From: Acinetobacter portensis
GTDB lineage: Bacteria > Pseudomonadota > Gammaproteobacteria > Pseudomonadales > Moraxellaceae
DNA: 64,000 nt
Direction of reading: 5' to 3'
Assembly: GCF_023158935.1 (NCBI RefSeq)
Contig: NZ_CP096120.1
Location: 744,001-808,000 of the forward strand
A program made the position numbers and the translations under genes. The notes under the pieces are model-generated. The model searched no databases. It had not been told where the DNA came from and saw only the letters and a list, made by a program, of their open reading frames with translations. The first letter of the stretch is position 1, and each line of letters starts with the position of its first letter. Shown here piece after piece: positions 7,725-17,656 of this stretch.

Positions 7725-9552
7725 ATGCAGGTCCAGCTTCGTCTTGTAATATTACTTTAGGAATTAGAGCTTCTAGCTCAGAAATATTACTCCATTGTAC
7801 TGCACCTTCAGGAAGAGCAGCTTCATTTTGATCAAGTAGAGCATCCAAAAGTTGCTTGATTAGATTGTATTTTTCAGGAATAGACTTGATCTTTGATATA
7901 CAGTGTTCAGGTTTGTTTGTGCTTATATCTTCTGAGAAATAAGCATGTTCAAAATTAATAAGCGAAGCTACTACTTTGCAATTTCCCCCCATTTGGTTCT
8001 TGATTTTATTGTTATTAGTCCAAGCAGGGTTTGTTATTTCAACAATGTCATATATTTTATTTTTAGGGGTTGATAGTTGTTTATTCAGTTTTCGACTTTG
8101 ACATGTAGGAGTATCTGAATCATGTAAAACGTAATATTTATTTTGAAAGTGATTTAAAACTTTCATCATTGAGGCAACAGTTACTTTTCCTCTAGCTCTA
8201 ATAATATTTAAATCATCATAATTTTGATTCCCATTTCTACTTTCGAATTCACGAATGTAGTTAAAAGCTGCATATTCCGTATCACCCTCAACGACTAAAA
8301 TTTTCCCTCCAAAAAAGGCATGTGAAATATGAGAGTCAAATAGATTGATTAGTTTTAGATTTTCTTTGTCATCATGATCTAATTGGGTCTGTTCAGGTGA
8401 AAATAATGTAGTAGTTTCAATTCCATCTGTAATATTCTTTTCAACACGTATTACTGTTGTATGGTCTTTTGATAAATCTATAAAGTTAGGGGAATGTGTA
8501 GCTATCATTATTTGCCAATTTTCACTTTTAGGTAGTGAGTATAAAACGTCACGTGCAGTTGTAATAGCTGTTGGGTGTAAACTAACCTCAGGTTCATCTA
8601 AAAGTAATATGTGAGCAGAATTACTGCCTAATTGTTCGTGTTGACTGACTGATTTACTAGAAGTAATTTTAGCTTTATAACCTTTGTCTGCTAATAATTT
8701 TAGGATAGTCCATAAAGCTGTTCTTCTGCTCCCGCTGCCTTGTTTTTCTAATGGAAAAATTTCTCCGTTAACATGTCCCATTTTCACTTCAAATTCATCA
8801 CCTAATAAATCTATTTTTATTTCTTTTTCAGATGGGGGAGCAACAATTTTCAGATTATGGTTTGGAAAAATTCTGCTAATAATTTCATTTGCAGAATTCT
8901 CTAATTGTTCAATTTCAGATTCTTGATCTTGTTTGATTTTGTCACGTAAGTCTATCAATGAATCCAAAATTAGTTGGTATGATGTTTTTTCAGATTCTTC
9001 AAGTTTAAATTCTTTAATTTGATCATCTAAAATACTTTTTAAGAGTGATTTTATAGCTAGAGCTTGAACTTCAGGACTATCAAAGGTGCTTACCCTATGT
9101 GGTTTAGGTCTCTTCGATTTGGCCTTATTTTGCATTCCCCAAGGTTGTTTTTCCTTGTCGCTATCTTCTGCATAGCGATTGAGATTAACATTAAATCCAA
9201 CTCTTGAAGGGTCTTTATTCGGACTATCCCATGTCCATTTTTCTCGTACTAGAAAATGATCTGTATTTTCAATTGCTAAACACCACTCATCCCCTGGTTT
9301 ATTCTCGTTAGTGATAATCGAATGTAATTCTATGGTTGGCAAATAGTTACTATTAACTTGATTGTTATGAAAGTCACTTAAATCTAGTTTTAAATTATCA
9401 GTGACGGCTTCATATGCTCTAAGAATAGTACTTTTGCCAGTATTATTTGCTCCGACTAAAATAACAATTTTATCTATATCAACCGAGATAGGATCATTAC
9501 CAATACAGCCAAAATTTTTGATAATTAATTTTTTGATTTTTGGAATAGACAT
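7723..9552 (-). CDS. OLD-family AAA ATPase with TOPRIM nuclease domain
   Basis: A 609-aa stand-alone OLD (overcoming lysogenisation defect) nuclease. The ABC/SMC-like ATPase half shows Walker A GANNTGKST (34-42), a signature-like QGSGSRR (271-277), Walker B ILLLDEPE (315-322) and the H-loop ATHSPNF (351-357). The C-terminal TOPRIM half shows VVEGDTE (420-426) and the acidic pair in HDSD (477-480). The strong ribosome site GGGGGA precedes ATG 9552. No UvrD-like helicase partner (GajB) is adjacent, so it looks like a class 1 OLD rather than Gabija. It is enclosed by inverted repeats R1 and R2, so gain as a cassette is plausible. Family members act in DNA metabolism or phage defence; which applies here is inference. 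Confidence 0.85.
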   Translation of the reverse strand: MSIPKIKKLIIKNFGCIGNDPISVDIDKIVILVGANNTGKSTILRAYEAVTDNLKLDLSDFHNNQVNSNYLPTIELHSIITNENKPGDEWCLAIENTDHFLVREKWTWDSPNKDPSRVGFNVNLNRYAEDSDKEKQPWGMQNKAKSKRPKPHRVSTFDSPEVQALAIKSLLKSILDDQIKEFKLEESEKTSYQLILDSLIDLRDKIKQDQESEIEQLENSANEIISRIFPNHNLKIVAPPSEKEIKIDLLGDEFEVKMGHVNGEIFPLEKQGSGSRRTALWTILKLLADKGYKAKITSSKSVSQHEQLGSNSAHILLLDEPEVSLHPTAITTARDVLYSLPKSENWQIMIATHSPNFIDLSKDHTTVIRVEKNITDGIETTTLFSPEQTQLDHDDKENLKLINLFDSHISHAFFGGKILVVEGDTEYAAFNYIREFESRNGNQNYDDLNIIRARGKVTVASMMKVLNHFQNKYYVLHDSDTPTCQSRKLNKQLSTPKNKIYDIVEITNPAWTNNNKIKNQMGGNCKVVASLINFEHAYFSEDISTNKPEHCISKIKSIPEKYNLIKQLLDALLDQNEAALPEGAVQWSNISELEALIPKVILQDEAGPA

Positions 9553-9622
9553 TTTCCCCCATTATAAAGCAATAAGAGTTTATTTTTTAACCATATTTTG
9601 CAAGAATGTAAATGTTTAATTT

Positions 9623-9725
9623 TATCCCTCCCAACCTCCCTTTAAAAAAGGGAGGAGTTGTCGCGTAATTCATTTAATCACATGACAAAGTCCCCCTTTG
9701 AAAAAGGGGGATTTAGGGGGATTCC
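9623..9725 (-). repeat. REP-like palindromic repeat, copy R2 (inverted relative to R1)
   Basis: Contains ATCCCTCCCAACCTCCCTTT, an A-run and GGGAGG, then a spacer with CGCG, then TCCCCCTTTGAAAAAGGGGG and ATTTAGGGGGATT. Its reverse complement matches R1 in both hairpins, differing mainly in the spacer. It lies 70 bp upstream of the OLD gene start and 16 bp before the metH terminator. Confidence 0.85.
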
Positions 9726-9740
9726 TAGATTAAAAAACAA

Positions 9741-9769
9741 AAAATCCCCTCACTCGAGGGGATTTTTTT
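9741..9769 (-). terminator. Terminator for metH
   Basis: AAAATCCCCT / AGGGGATTTT stem with a 6-base loop. On the minus strand it is followed by a T-rich run. It lies 20 bases 3' of the metH stop. Confidence 0.8.
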
Positions 9770-9787
9770 ATCTAAACTACAGAGTCT

Positions 9788-12700
9788 TTAAACCACTGAA
9801 TCATCCAAATTCGGCGCTAACCAACGCTTCGCTTCATCCAACGTCCAACCTTTGCGCTTCGCATAATCTTCCAACTGATCGCCAGAGATTTTACCCACGT
9901 TAAAGTATTCAGTTTCAGGGTTTGCATAGTAGAAACCGCTTACAGATGAAGGTGGCCACATCGCAAAACTAGACGTTAAGAACGTACCCATCTTCTCAGT
10001 CGAACCTAACCAATCAAATAAAGACGCTTTTTCAGAATGTTCAGGGCAAGCAGGGTAGCCAGGTGCAGGACGAATACCCACATACTTTTCTTTAATCAAA
10101 TCATCATTGTTTAAAGTTTCAGAAGCTTGGTAACCCCAGAATTCCTTACGAATACGTTGATGCAAATGTTCTGCAAATGCTTCCGCAAAACGGTCACCCA
10201 AAGCTTGAACCAAAATCGCGTTATAGTCATCGCCTTTAGCTTTATATTCTTGCGACATTTCTTCTGCACCAAAAATAGATACAGTGAAACCGCCTAAATA
10301 ATCTTGAGCTACATCTTTAGGTGCAATAAAGTCCGCTAAAGAATAATTCGCTTTACCTGTTACTTTGTCAGACTGCTGACGAATATGCTCAAATGTATGC
10401 GTAACATTGCCAGATTCATCTGTTACAGCAACAGTATCCGCTGCTGTACGGTTTGCAGGGGAAATGCTGAACGTTGCACGAGCATCAAAACGTTTATTTT
10501 CAATAATGTCTTTTAGCATGATTTGTGCTTGTTCATACAAATCACGTGCAGCTTCGCCAACCACTTCATCTTCAAGAATTTTAGGGAATTTTCCTGCCAA
10601 ACTCCAAGAAATAAAGAATGGTGTCCAGTCAAAATATTCAACCAAAGTTTCTAAAGGATAGTTGGTGAATGTCTCTGAACCAATAAAGTTTGGCTTAACA
10701 GGTGCATTTTTTTCAAAGTCGATTTTAAATCCATTTTTCACAGATTCTTGATACGACAATTTTGCAGCTTTCGGCTGTTTATTTGCTAAACGCACACGAA
10801 TTTTTTCATAGTCTGCTGCATAATCTTCTGCCAATTTGGGCTTCATTTCAGCAGATAATAATTGTGTTGCAACACCAACCGCACGAGAAGCATCGGCAGT
10901 GTAGTAAACACCATCATTTTGATATTGCGGTGAAATTTTCACAGCAGTATGTGCTTTTGAAGTTGTTGCACCACCAATCATCAGTGGAATGTTAAAGCCT
11001 TTACGTTGCATTTCTTTGGCAACAAAAACCATTTCATCCAATGACGGTGTGATTAAACCTGACAAACCAATAATATCGACTTTCTCATCAATTGCAGTTT
11101 GTAAGATTTTCTCGCAAGGTACCATTACGCCAAGGTCAACAATGTCATAACCGTTACAGCCAAGTACCACGCCAACAATGTTTTTACCAATGTCGTGAAC
11201 GTCGCCTTTCACTGTTGCAAGTAAGATTTTACCTTTTGCTTCTGCTTGAGTTTTTTCAGCTTCAATGAATGGGTTTAACCAAGCAACAGCTTGCTTCATT
11301 ACACGTGCAGATTTTACAACCTGTGGTAAGAACATTTTACCTGCGCCAAATAAGTCGCCAACCACGTTCATACCTGCCATCAATGGACCTTCAATCACAT
11401 CCAATGGGCGAGTCGATTTTAGACGTGCTTCTTCAGTATCTTGGTCAATATAAGTCGTAATACCTTTTACTAAAGCATATTCAAGACGCTTTTCTACAGA
11501 TTCATTACGCCATTCAAGGTTTTCTTCGGCTTTTTGTGCGCCTGCTTGACCACGGTATTTTTCAGCAACAGCAAGTAATTTTTCAGTTGCTTCTTGACCG
11601 CTTTCACCTTGATTTTGGTTAAGTACAACATCTTCAACCGCAGCTTTTAAGTCTGCATCAATGTCATCATAAATTGCCATTTGACCAGCATTTACAATAC
11701 CCATTGTCATGCCTTGTTGAATGGCATGGTAAAGGAATACAGAGTGAATAGCTTCACGTACAGGTTCGTTACCACGGAATGAGAACGAAACGTTAGAAAC
11801 ACCGCCTGAAATCATGGCGTGTGGTAGGTTTTGTTTAATCCAACCTGTCGCTTCAATGAAGTCTACGCCGTAGTTATTGTGTTCTTCGATACCTGTTGCA
11901 ACCGCAAATACGTTCGGGTCAAAAATAATATCTTCAGCAGGGAAGCCCACTTCGTTTACTAAAACATCGTATGAACGCTTACAGATTTCTTTTTTACGCT
12001 CTGCAGTATCCGCCTGACCATTTTCGTCAAATGCCATCACAATAATAGCAGCACCATACTGACGGCATAGGCGCGCACGTTCTACAAATTCGTCATAACC
12101 TTCTTTTAACGAAATTGAGTTTACAACTGCTTTACCTTGGACGCACTTCAAGCCTGCTTCAATAATTTCCCATTTAGATGAGTCAATCATGATTGGCACG
12201 CGTGAAATATCAGGTTCAGATGCAACAAGATTCAAGAAGTGCACCATCGCACCTTGTGAATCGAGCATGCCTTCATCCATGTTGATGTCGATGACTTGAG
12301 CACCAGCTTCAACTTGTTGACGTGCAACATCTAAAGCTTCAGCAAAATTTTCTTCTTTAATTAAGCGAAGGAATTTCTTAGAACCCGTTACGTTGGTACG
12401 TTCACCTACGTTTACGAATAAAGAATCTTTAGTAATGTTAAATGGCTCTAAACCACTTAAACGGCATGCAGGTTCAATTTCAGGAATTTGACGAGGTGTA
12501 ATGCCTTCAACTGCTTTGGCAATTGCACGAATGTGATCAGGCGTTGTACCACAGCAACCACCTGTAATATTAATTAAACCACTTTCAGCAAATTCTTTGA
12601 TAAATGCAGCAGTTTCTTCAGGTGTTTCATCGTATCCACCAAAAGCATTTGGTAAGCCTGCATTTGGATGCGCTGAAACAAATGTGTCTGCTACGTCAGA

Positions 12701-13474
12701 TACTGTTTTTACGTGAGGGCGCATTGCATCTGCACCAAGGGCACAGTTAAAGCCAATAGAAACTGGCTCTGCGTGACGCATAGAGTTCCAGAAAGCTTCT
12801 GCTGTTTGACCTGTTAATGTACGACCTGAGGCATCTGTAATTGTGCCTGAAATCATAATTGGAAGTTCGTAACCCAACTCTTTAAATACTTCTTTTACCG
12901 CAAAAATTGCAGCTTTAGCATTTAAGGTATCAAAAACAGTTTCAATTAAGATGATATCTACACCACCTTCAATGAGTGCCTTAGTCGATTCTATGTAGTC
13001 AACTTTTAAAGCATCGAAGGTAATGTTACGAAATGCAGGATCATTTACGTTTGGTGAAATAGAAGTGGTACGTGAAGTTGGACCAATTACACCTGCCACA
13101 AAACGTGGTTTTTCAGGAGTGGAATATTTAGCACATGCTTCTTTAGCAAGACGTGCAGCTTCACGGTTAATTTCTGGAACTAAATCTTCCATGTGATAGT
13201 CAGACATTGAAACACGTGTACCATTAAAGGTATTGGTTTCAATAATGTCCGCACCCGCTTCAAGATACGCTTCGTGAATACCTTGAATAATTTGTGGTTG
13301 CGTTAATACAAGTAAGTCATTGTTGCCTTTTAGGTCATATGCCCAATCTGCAAAACGTTCACCACGATAATCTGCTTCTTCTAATTTATGGCGTTGGATC
13401 ATGGTACCCATCGCACCATCGATAATTAAAATTCTTTTGCTAAGAAGCTCTTTCAGGGTGGCAAGTGTGGACAT
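9788..13474 (-). CDS. metH: Cobalamin-dependent methionine synthase MetH
   Basis: A 1228-aa four-module enzyme transferring the methyl group of 5-methyl-THF through cob(I)alamin to homocysteine. In order: homocysteine-binding barrel with zinc cysteines (GFNCALG near 240 and GGCCGT near 306); pterin-binding barrel ([13 protein letters not shown] near 350); B12 domain with the DVHDIGKNI motif supplying the lower axial His (near 750); C-terminal SAM-dependent reactivation domain ([13 protein letters not shown] near 1130). Length matches E. coli MetH (1227). The start ATG 13474 has only a weak ribosome site. It shares a 522-bp divergent region with pitA. The B12-riboswitch unit at 61 kb is the probable alternative route. 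Confidence 0.97.
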   Translation of the reverse strand: MSTLATLKELLSKRILIIDGAMGTMIQRHKLEEADYRGERFADWAYDLKGNNDLLVLTQPQIIQGIHEAYLEAGADIIETNTFNGTRVSMSDYHMEDLVPEINREAARLAKEACAKYSTPEKPRFVAGVIGPTSRTTSISPNVNDPAFRNITFDALKVDYIESTKALIEGGVDIILIETVFDTLNAKAAIFAVKEVFKELGYELPIMISGTITDASGRTLTGQTAEAFWNSMRHAEPVSIGFNCALGADAMRPHVKTVSDVADTFVSAHPNAGLPNAFGGYDETPEETAAFIKEFAESGLINITGGCCGTTPDHIRAIAKAVEGITPRQIPEIEPACRLSGLEPFNITKDSLFVNVGERTNVTGSKKFLRLIKEENFAEALDVARQQVEAGAQVIDINMDEGMLDSQGAMVHFLNLVASEPDISRVPIMIDSSKWEIIEAGLKCVQGKAVVNSISLKEGYDEFVERARLCRQYGAAIIVMAFDENGQADTAERKKEICKRSYDVLVNEVGFPAEDIIFDPNVFAVATGIEEHNNYGVDFIEATGWIKQNLPHAMISGGVSNVSFSFRGNEPVREAIHSVFLYHAIQQGMTMGIVNAGQMAIYDDIDADLKAAVEDVVLNQNQGESGQEATEKLLAVAEKYRGQAGAQKAEENLEWRNESVEKRLEYALVKGITTYIDQDTEEARLKSTRPLDVIEGPLMAGMNVVGDLFGAGKMFLPQVVKSARVMKQAVAWLNPFIEAEKTQAEAKGKILLATVKGDVHDIGKNIVGVVLGCNGYDIVDLGVMVPCEKILQTAIDEKVDIIGLSGLITPSLDEMVFVAKEMQRKGFNIPLMIGGATTSKAHTAVKISPQYQNDGVYYTADASRAVGVATQLLSAEMKPKLAEDYAADYEKIRVRLANKQPKAAKLSYQESVKNGFKIDFEKNAPVKPNFIGSETFTNYPLETLVEYFDWTPFFISWSLAGKFPKILEDEVVGEAARDLYEQAQIMLKDIIENKRFDARATFSISPANRTAADTVAVTDESGNVTHTFEHIRQQSDKVTGKANYSLADFIAPKDVAQDYLGGFTVSIFGAEEMSQEYKAKGDDYNAILVQALGDRFAEAFAEHLHQRIRKEFWGYQASETLNNDDLIKEKYVGIRPAPGYPACPEHSEKASLFDWLGSTEKMGTFLTSSFAMWPPSSVSGFYYANPETEYFNVGKISGDQLEDYAKRKGWTLDEAKRWLAPNLDDSVV

Positions 13475-13684
13475 TCAAACGTTCTCAGAAGGAATTAAAA
13501 AACGGTAATAATCTTAACAGATTAGCGCTCTGAATTCTGCCTTGGATTTGTCAGAAAGATGGATATAGTTGATTTGAAAAATTTATAAGAGAAGGCTTTA
13601 TAAATGAGATGGGATAATTTCTATTTTGAGTAAATAGTGGAATGCGAATGTTTGGAGTCATAATGAAAACAATAATATTCAACA

Positions 13685-13713
13685 TTGTCATAAATCCTTC
13701 ATTATTTTGTCAT
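13685..13713 (+). promoter_or_regulatory. Putative PhoB binding array (distal)
   Basis: TTGTCAT at 13685, CCTTCAT at 13696 and TTGTCAT at 13707 follow the exact 11-bp period of Pho-box half-sites (consensus CTGTCAT). The middle unit is degenerate. Confidence 0.6.
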
Positions 13714-13774
13714 AAATACAGTGCATATTATTAAGAGTGAAAATTTTGCTACTTTTTTGATCAATCATGCGAAT

Positions 13775-13794
13775 TGTTACAATTAAATGTAACA
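13775..13794. promoter_or_regulatory. Inverted repeat TGTTACA-N6-TGTAACA
   Basis: Perfect 7-bp arms separated by six bases, midway between metH and pitA. It looks like a dimeric regulator operator; the regulator is not identified. Confidence 0.4.
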
Positions 13795-13930
13795 TTGTTG
13801 ATCATTACTTTTAATATTGGGGTTTTTTATTAAGAATTTGATTTATATGTATTAATTTTTTTATTTTGTATGTTTTTACAAGATAACTGACAACAAAAAA
13901 GTATAAAAACTGTCTTTATATGGCAGTTGC

Positions 13931-13948
13931 TTGTCATATAATTGTCAT
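13931..13948 (+). promoter_or_regulatory. Putative Pho box (proximal) for pitA
   Basis: TTGTCAT-ATAA-TTGTCAT has the 7-4-7 geometry of a PhoB site, and each half differs from CTGTCAT only in the first base. It lies 48 bp before the pitA start codon. Confidence 0.7.
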
Positions 13949-13996
13949 AATTAAATTGAACAATAAGGGGATATTCTTATCCTCTTACTTGCTTGC

Positions 13997-15619
13997 ATGA
14001 ATTCTAATCAATCTCCAGTTTCAGATTCAGTACAACAATCGGCGAAAATCTCGTCGACTAATGTTCATGTACCAACACCGAAGTATTTTATGCCGGTGTT
14101 TTTAACAGTCATTATTTCAACACTTATTTATATTGGCTTCCAATTGGTGGCTGATTTATCTCATGTACCTGCATTAAGCCTTTATTCAGTAATCTTGCTT
14201 GCAACAGCATTATTTATTGCTTTAGGTTTTGAGTTTGTGAATGGTTTCCATGACACAGCCAATGCTGTTGCAACTGTTATTTATACCAATGCATTGTCTG
14301 CACCTGTTGCGGTAATGTGGTGTGGTTTCTGTAACTTTCTTGGTGTAATGGTTGCAAGTGGTGCAGTTGCTTACGGTATTATTGCTTTACTTCCTGTAGA
14401 ACTGATTATGAATGTCGGTTCTGGTGCAGGTTTTGCAATGGTTTTTGCCATGTTAATTGCAGCTATTACTTGGAACTTAGGTACTTGGTATTTTGGTATT
14501 CCTGCATCTAGCTCGCATACGCTTATTGGTTCTATTTTAGGTGTAGGTATTATGAACTACATTCTAAATTCAAGCAGTGGCGCATCTGGCGTAGATATGG
14601 AGCAAGTATTAAAAGTAGGTAAAGCACTTTTATTTTCTCCATTAATTGGTTTTGCATTTGCAGCTGTGTTGTTCTTGTTGGTTAAAAAAATCTTCAAAAA
14701 ACAATTAGAATTATTCCAACCACCTGAAGGCAATAAGCCACCACCACCATTAATTCGTGCACTTTTAATTTTCACTTGTACAGGTGTAAGTTTCGCGCAC
14801 GGTTCAAATGATGGTCAAAAAGGTATGGGTTTAATCATGCTGATTTTGATTGGTTGTGTACCTTTGGCATATTCTTTAAACAAGAATTTAGATCAACAAC
14901 ATATTCAATCTTTCAGTGATTTATCTACACAAGCTGCTGAAGTAATTTATGCAAATCATGCAGATATTACAGATGAAAAAGCGCGTGAAGTATTAACTAC
15001 ATACATTCAAACTAAAGAGTTAACACCTGCTGTTGTACCTGCATTGGCAAGTATTACAGATCATTTGGGTGATCGTGTTGGTCAATACGGTTCTTTAAAA
15101 GATGTTCCAGAAACTGAAGTTTCTGCACTTCGTAACGATATGTACTTGAGTGCAACAACATTCAAACGTTTAGATAAAGCAGAAGCTTTACCTGCAATGA
15201 ATGAATCTCAAGCGAAAGTAGTTGATCAGTACCGTGACAATATGGATTCATTCCTACAATATATTCCTACTTGGGTAAAAGTTGCTGTAGCACTTGCTCT
15301 TGGTTTAGGAACTATGGTGGGTTGGAAGCGTATTGTTGTAACTGTTGGTGAGCGTATTGGTAAGCAACATATGACTTATGGTCAAGGTATGTCTGCCGAG
15401 CTTGTTGCAATGACGACAATTGCTGCTGCTGATGGTTTTGGTATGCCAGTATCAACAACTCACGTACTTAACTCTGCTGTAGCAGGTACGATGGTTGCCA
15501 ATAAATCTGGTCTGAACTTCCAAATGGTTCGTACTATTCTTTCAGCTTGGATCTTCACTTTACCTGCAACAATCTGTTTATCAGGTGCGTTGTTCTGGTT
15601 ATTGTTAAAAGTATTCTAA
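13997..15619 (+). CDS. pitA: Low-affinity inorganic phosphate transporter (Pit family)
   Basis: A 540-aa Pit permease that imports metal-phosphate complexes with protons. The family signature GFEFVNGFHDTANAVA is at about residues 74-89 and is mirrored by the second repeat FAHGSNDGQKGMG near 272; GIPASSSHTLIGS and GMPVSTTHVLNS are the paired re-entrant motifs. About ten membrane helices are split by a long hydrophilic loop (about 305-425). Length suits PitA (E. coli 499) with a larger loop. Two Pho-type sites upstream suggest PhoB input, which is notable because pitA is often considered constitutive. A terminator follows. Confidence 0.93.
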   Translation: MNSNQSPVSDSVQQSAKISSTNVHVPTPKYFMPVFLTVIISTLIYIGFQLVADLSHVPALSLYSVILLATALFIALGFEFVNGFHDTANAVATVIYTNALSAPVAVMWCGFCNFLGVMVASGAVAYGIIALLPVELIMNVGSGAGFAMVFAMLIAAITWNLGTWYFGIPASSSHTLIGSILGVGIMNYILNSSSGASGVDMEQVLKVGKALLFSPLIGFAFAAVLFLLVKKIFKKQLELFQPPEGNKPPPPLIRALLIFTCTGVSFAHGSNDGQKGMGLIMLILIGCVPLAYSLNKNLDQQHIQSFSDLSTQAAEVIYANHADITDEKAREVLTTYIQTKELTPAVVPALASITDHLGDRVGQYGSLKDVPETEVSALRNDMYLSATTFKRLDKAEALPAMNESQAKVVDQYRDNMDSFLQYIPTWVKVAVALALGLGTMVGWKRIVVTVGERIGKQHMTYGQGMSAELVAMTTIAAADGFGMPVSTTHVLNSAVAGTMVANKSGLNFQMVRTILSAWIFTLPATICLSGALFWLLLKVF

Positions 15620-15631
15620 GTTTAATGAATT

Positions 15632-15660
15632 TAAAAAAGCTGCCAAAAGGCAGCTTTTTT
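15632..15660. terminator. Bidirectional terminator
   Basis: AAAAAAGCTGCC / GGCAGCTTTTTT with a 4-base loop, between the convergent ends of pitA and the leftward gene at 15721. Confidence 0.9.
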
Positions 15661-15720
15661 ATTGGGTAATTTTTAGCAGTTTTATAATAGAAACTTAAAT
15701 CTAAAATAATTAAACGCAGA

Positions 15721-17268
15721 TTACTTGTTTAGATTTTTCTTAAGTGCTTTAGGAAGTTTAGCTTCTGCAAAACCATAAAGCGCTGCTAAAGGTAATGCTG
15801 TACGTGCTAAATAAGCAACACGCCAAAGTCCGCCATGGTTAGCACCTTCCATCATTAGTTCTAATGGATGTTCTAATTTCACTTCAGGGTTTGCTACAGA
15901 TTTAGGATTACGTAAGTCGTGAATCCATAACGCTGCCATAATTGCATTTGTTGTTTCAGGTTTAAATGCTTCCACATCAAATAAGCTTGCACCGTTAAAG
16001 GCTGCTTTTAAAAGCGGATTTTTAGTTACAGAATGTGTAGTTGTGGATGGTGCAATATTAATACTGACACGTTGTCCCATATGTCTTGCTAAAGTTGCAC
16101 GCCATTGTTGAATGCGTTTTGCTAAAGCATAGTTAGGACCTTGTTCAATGACTAAACAGTCTGCAATACCATATTGCTTACCATTTTCAGAGCTATAAAG
16201 TTCTGTTGAATTTTCTTTAAACAAATGTTTAAAGCTTAAAGATGATATGGCTTTAGAAAGTGTTTTTTGAAGCTGTGAGCGATCATTAAACTTTGCAGAA
16301 GATGCATCTACAATTTCTTTTGGAATTGCATAAACATCGGTTGGGGTACACATAAACATTAAGCTTGTATTGGCTTTATGCGTACTCACAAATTGCATAA
16401 TTGCATCCATTGCCATAGATACACGTACATGCTTTTCACCATCTAAATATGCAATCGCAGCTAGGTCTAAATCATTTGGTTTTTCAAGTAACCATTGTGC
16501 AATTTCAGGTGTTTGCGTTAATAAATTCGCGCCAAGTTTTGTTTTTAATACGGAAATATCTGTATTTGCATCAAGGTTTTCTTGTGATGGAGCATAAAGC
16601 GTTGCATTACCGCTTTTAACCGTATTTAAAATTTTGTCCCAAACACGTTCACTTGGTAAATCTACAGCAACAATATTGGCTTTCCATTTAGATAACCAAG
16701 TTAAAGGGCCTGCTTCAGATGCAGCGCCAAACAATACCATTGTTCGATCAGATAAATCGAACCATTCAGGATGAGCAATGGCTTCACGTAAAGCATTTGC
16801 ATGGCTTGGCTCTACAATGCCGTTATTTTCCCAAGTTTGAATTTGAGAAAGTAACGCATCACCTTGGAGCTTTTGTCCTTGATAAGGTACATACCATTCA
16901 GGAGCAGAAGTATTTTCACCTTTCACAGCAAATGTATGAAGTGAATGATTTGCAAATTGCATAATGTTAGCAAAGCAATGCTTCTGACCATCACGGTAAA
17001 ATTCAAATGATTGATGGGCTTTATTTAAGCCAAGTTCAGCAATTTTAATCGGGTCATTTATTGTTTTAATACCAGATTCTACAAGTGCCTTGAAATATTG
17101 AGGATAAGTTTTACGCCAATTTTTTTCTTTAATAGCTTGTTGAGCAAGACTTGGATTTACTGTTGAAAGTGCTTCAGCAATAATTTCACGCCCAGTTTTT
17201 GATGTACTCGGCTTATTGTTTTGTTCTTGAATAGGAAATTGAAGACCATCTAGGATAGGGGACGACAT
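15721..17268 (-). CDS. Conserved-looking hypothetical protein with Rossmann-like region
   Basis: A 515-aa soluble-looking protein I do not recognise. Residues about 180-220 (MVLFGAASEAGPLTWLSKW followed by ANIVAVDLPS) read like a beta-strand, glycine-rich turn and acidic strand end, as in a Rossmann nucleotide-binding fold. Another strand-like stretch, TSLMFMCTPTDVYAIP, follows about 100 residues later. The C-terminal third is Ala/Leu-rich (LARTALPLAALYGFAEAKLP). No signal peptide. Long, in-frame and with neighbour-like codon use, so a real gene. An enzyme acting on a nucleotide cofactor is possible but not shown. Confidence 0.6.
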   Translation of the reverse strand: MSSPILDGLQFPIQEQNNKPSTSKTGREIIAEALSTVNPSLAQQAIKEKNWRKTYPQYFKALVESGIKTINDPIKIAELGLNKAHQSFEFYRDGQKHCFANIMQFANHSLHTFAVKGENTSAPEWYVPYQGQKLQGDALLSQIQTWENNGIVEPSHANALREAIAHPEWFDLSDRTMVLFGAASEAGPLTWLSKWKANIVAVDLPSERVWDKILNTVKSGNATLYAPSQENLDANTDISVLKTKLGANLLTQTPEIAQWLLEKPNDLDLAAIAYLDGEKHVRVSMAMDAIMQFVSTHKANTSLMFMCTPTDVYAIPKEIVDASSAKFNDRSQLQKTLSKAISSLSFKHLFKENSTELYSSENGKQYGIADCLVIEQGPNYALAKRIQQWRATLARHMGQRVSINIAPSTTTHSVTKNPLLKAAFNGASLFDVEAFKPETTNAIMAALWIHDLRNPKSVANPEVKLEHPLELMMEGANHGGLWRVAYLARTALPLAALYGFAEAKLPKALKKNLNK

Positions 17269-17656
17269 TGCAAAATATCTCGATATTAATGATGTAAATA
17301 TACAGATGTATACAATATCGCTGTAGCTTTGCTAGACCGTTGGCATTTACTTCCAAAATAATAGGATTATGTTTCAAGTTATATAGATGACGTGAGTTAA
17401 AGTCATGCTTTTTGGTGTACAAACTGAAATAATAAATTCATGTGATAATTGTAATGATGGAGTTTATTTTATGAGGTTTAACAGCATGGAATACAAAGGA
17501 ATACTTAATTTGGTATGTATAAATAATGAACTTAAATTGGTTTAGTTATAATCACGTACAGAAAGTATGTATTTATGTAAAATGTGACAATTGTCACATT
17601 GCTTTGAGTGTATAGTGAGTAATAATTAATCTACTGGGTTTTTAGAGTTCACGTAA
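17269..17656. other. Intergenic region with a CRP-type site
   Basis: AT-rich divergent region of 388 bp. The only strong element is the 20-bp palindrome at 17581-17600, followed by a TATAGT hexamer at about 17610. Confidence 0.5.
17581..17600. promoter_or_regulatory. Perfect CRP/Vfr-type binding site
   Basis: AATGTGACAATTGTCACATT is a perfect 20-bp palindrome containing TGTGA-N6-TCACA, the CRP/Vfr consensus. It lies 57 bp upstream of the small gene at 17657 and about 310 bp from the divergent gene start. Confidence 0.7.

Larger units (their letters stand above)
13475..13996. other. metH-pitA divergent regulatory region
   Basis: 522 bp without a gene. It contains a three-unit Pho-type array (13685-13713), a 7-bp-arm inverted repeat (13775-13794) and a second Pho box (13931-13948). 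No MetJ- or SAM-riboswitch-like element was recognised near metH. Confidence 0.7.

Noticed and set aside
9658..9903. Rightward ORF starting with the KSPFEKGGFRG peptide
   Set aside because: It is the translated repeat R2 followed by antisense of the metH end; no independent start signal.
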